Below are positions 6,154 through 6,198 of a stretch of DNA of 6,198 bases, one piece after another. How positions within the stretch are numbered: the stretch's first letter is position 1; each line of letters begins with the position of its first letter. The notes beneath the pieces were generated by a model. It had not been told where the DNA came from, did no database searches, and worked only from the letters and a program-made list of their open reading frames with translations. Both the position numbers and the translations under genes were made by a program. Source of the stretch: Vulcanimicrobiota bacterium (lineage in GTDB: Bacteria; Vulcanimicrobiota; Vulcanimicrobiia; Vulcanimicrobiales; Vulcanimicrobiaceae); NCBI GenBank assembly GCA_013043945.1, contig JABEUW010000128.1, positions 1 through 6,198 of the forward strand. Direction: 5' to 3'.

Positions 6154-6198
6154 GGGGAGACGTACTCGCCCGGCCCGCTGCCGAAATCCTGCGCCCCG
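6154..6198 (-). other. Upstream edge of the bkd operon
   Basis: Only 45 bases lie before the first E1 alpha start. They are very GC-rich, with no recognisable -10/-35 pair, operator repeat or ribosome site. The promoter, or another upstream gene of the operon, probably lies beyond the window edge. Confidence 0.4.

Overview
The window is GC-rich bacterial DNA with densely packed genes and mostly weak Shine-Dalgarno signals. No rRNA, tRNA, mobile element or other phylogenetic marker is visible, so the organism cannot be named. The Bkd proteins are of the short type found in Bacillus and Thermus rather than the longer Pseudomonas or mitochondrial type. A poorly sampled GC-rich soil or extremophile phylum is a guess.

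Layout: two plus-strand genes on the left face a four-gene minus-strand operon on the right, and the two sets converge on a gap of about 330 bp. The plus-strand genes encode a DUF4438 protein (81-956) and a small DUF427 protein (1001-1345). The DUF4438 start overlaps the stop of an open frame entering from the left edge in an ATGA arrangement. The gap (1346-1678) holds a pair of mutually exclusive inverted repeats and a good intrinsic terminator at 1578-1609.

The minus-strand operon runs from 6153 down to 1679. In transcription order it encodes E1 alpha copy 1, E1 alpha copy 2, E1 beta and the lipoylated E2 acyltransferase of a branched-chain 2-oxoacid dehydrogenase (Bkd) complex. E1 decarboxylates the 2-oxoacids of Val, Leu and Ile on thiamine diphosphate and passes the acyl group to the E2 lipoyl arm. 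E2 then forms branched acyl-CoA for catabolism or as a primer for branched fatty acids. The E3 dihydrolipoamide dehydrogenase and any regulator are not in the window.

The most notable feature is the tandem pair of E1 alpha genes. Both are exactly 341 codons, align without a gap and are about 65% identical by hand count. Both keep the visible cofactor and catalytic motifs, yet they share one E1 beta and one E2. This suggests an E1 with exchangeable or mixed alpha subunits. No clearly new system beyond this was found; the rest is conserved metabolism plus two proteins of unknown function.
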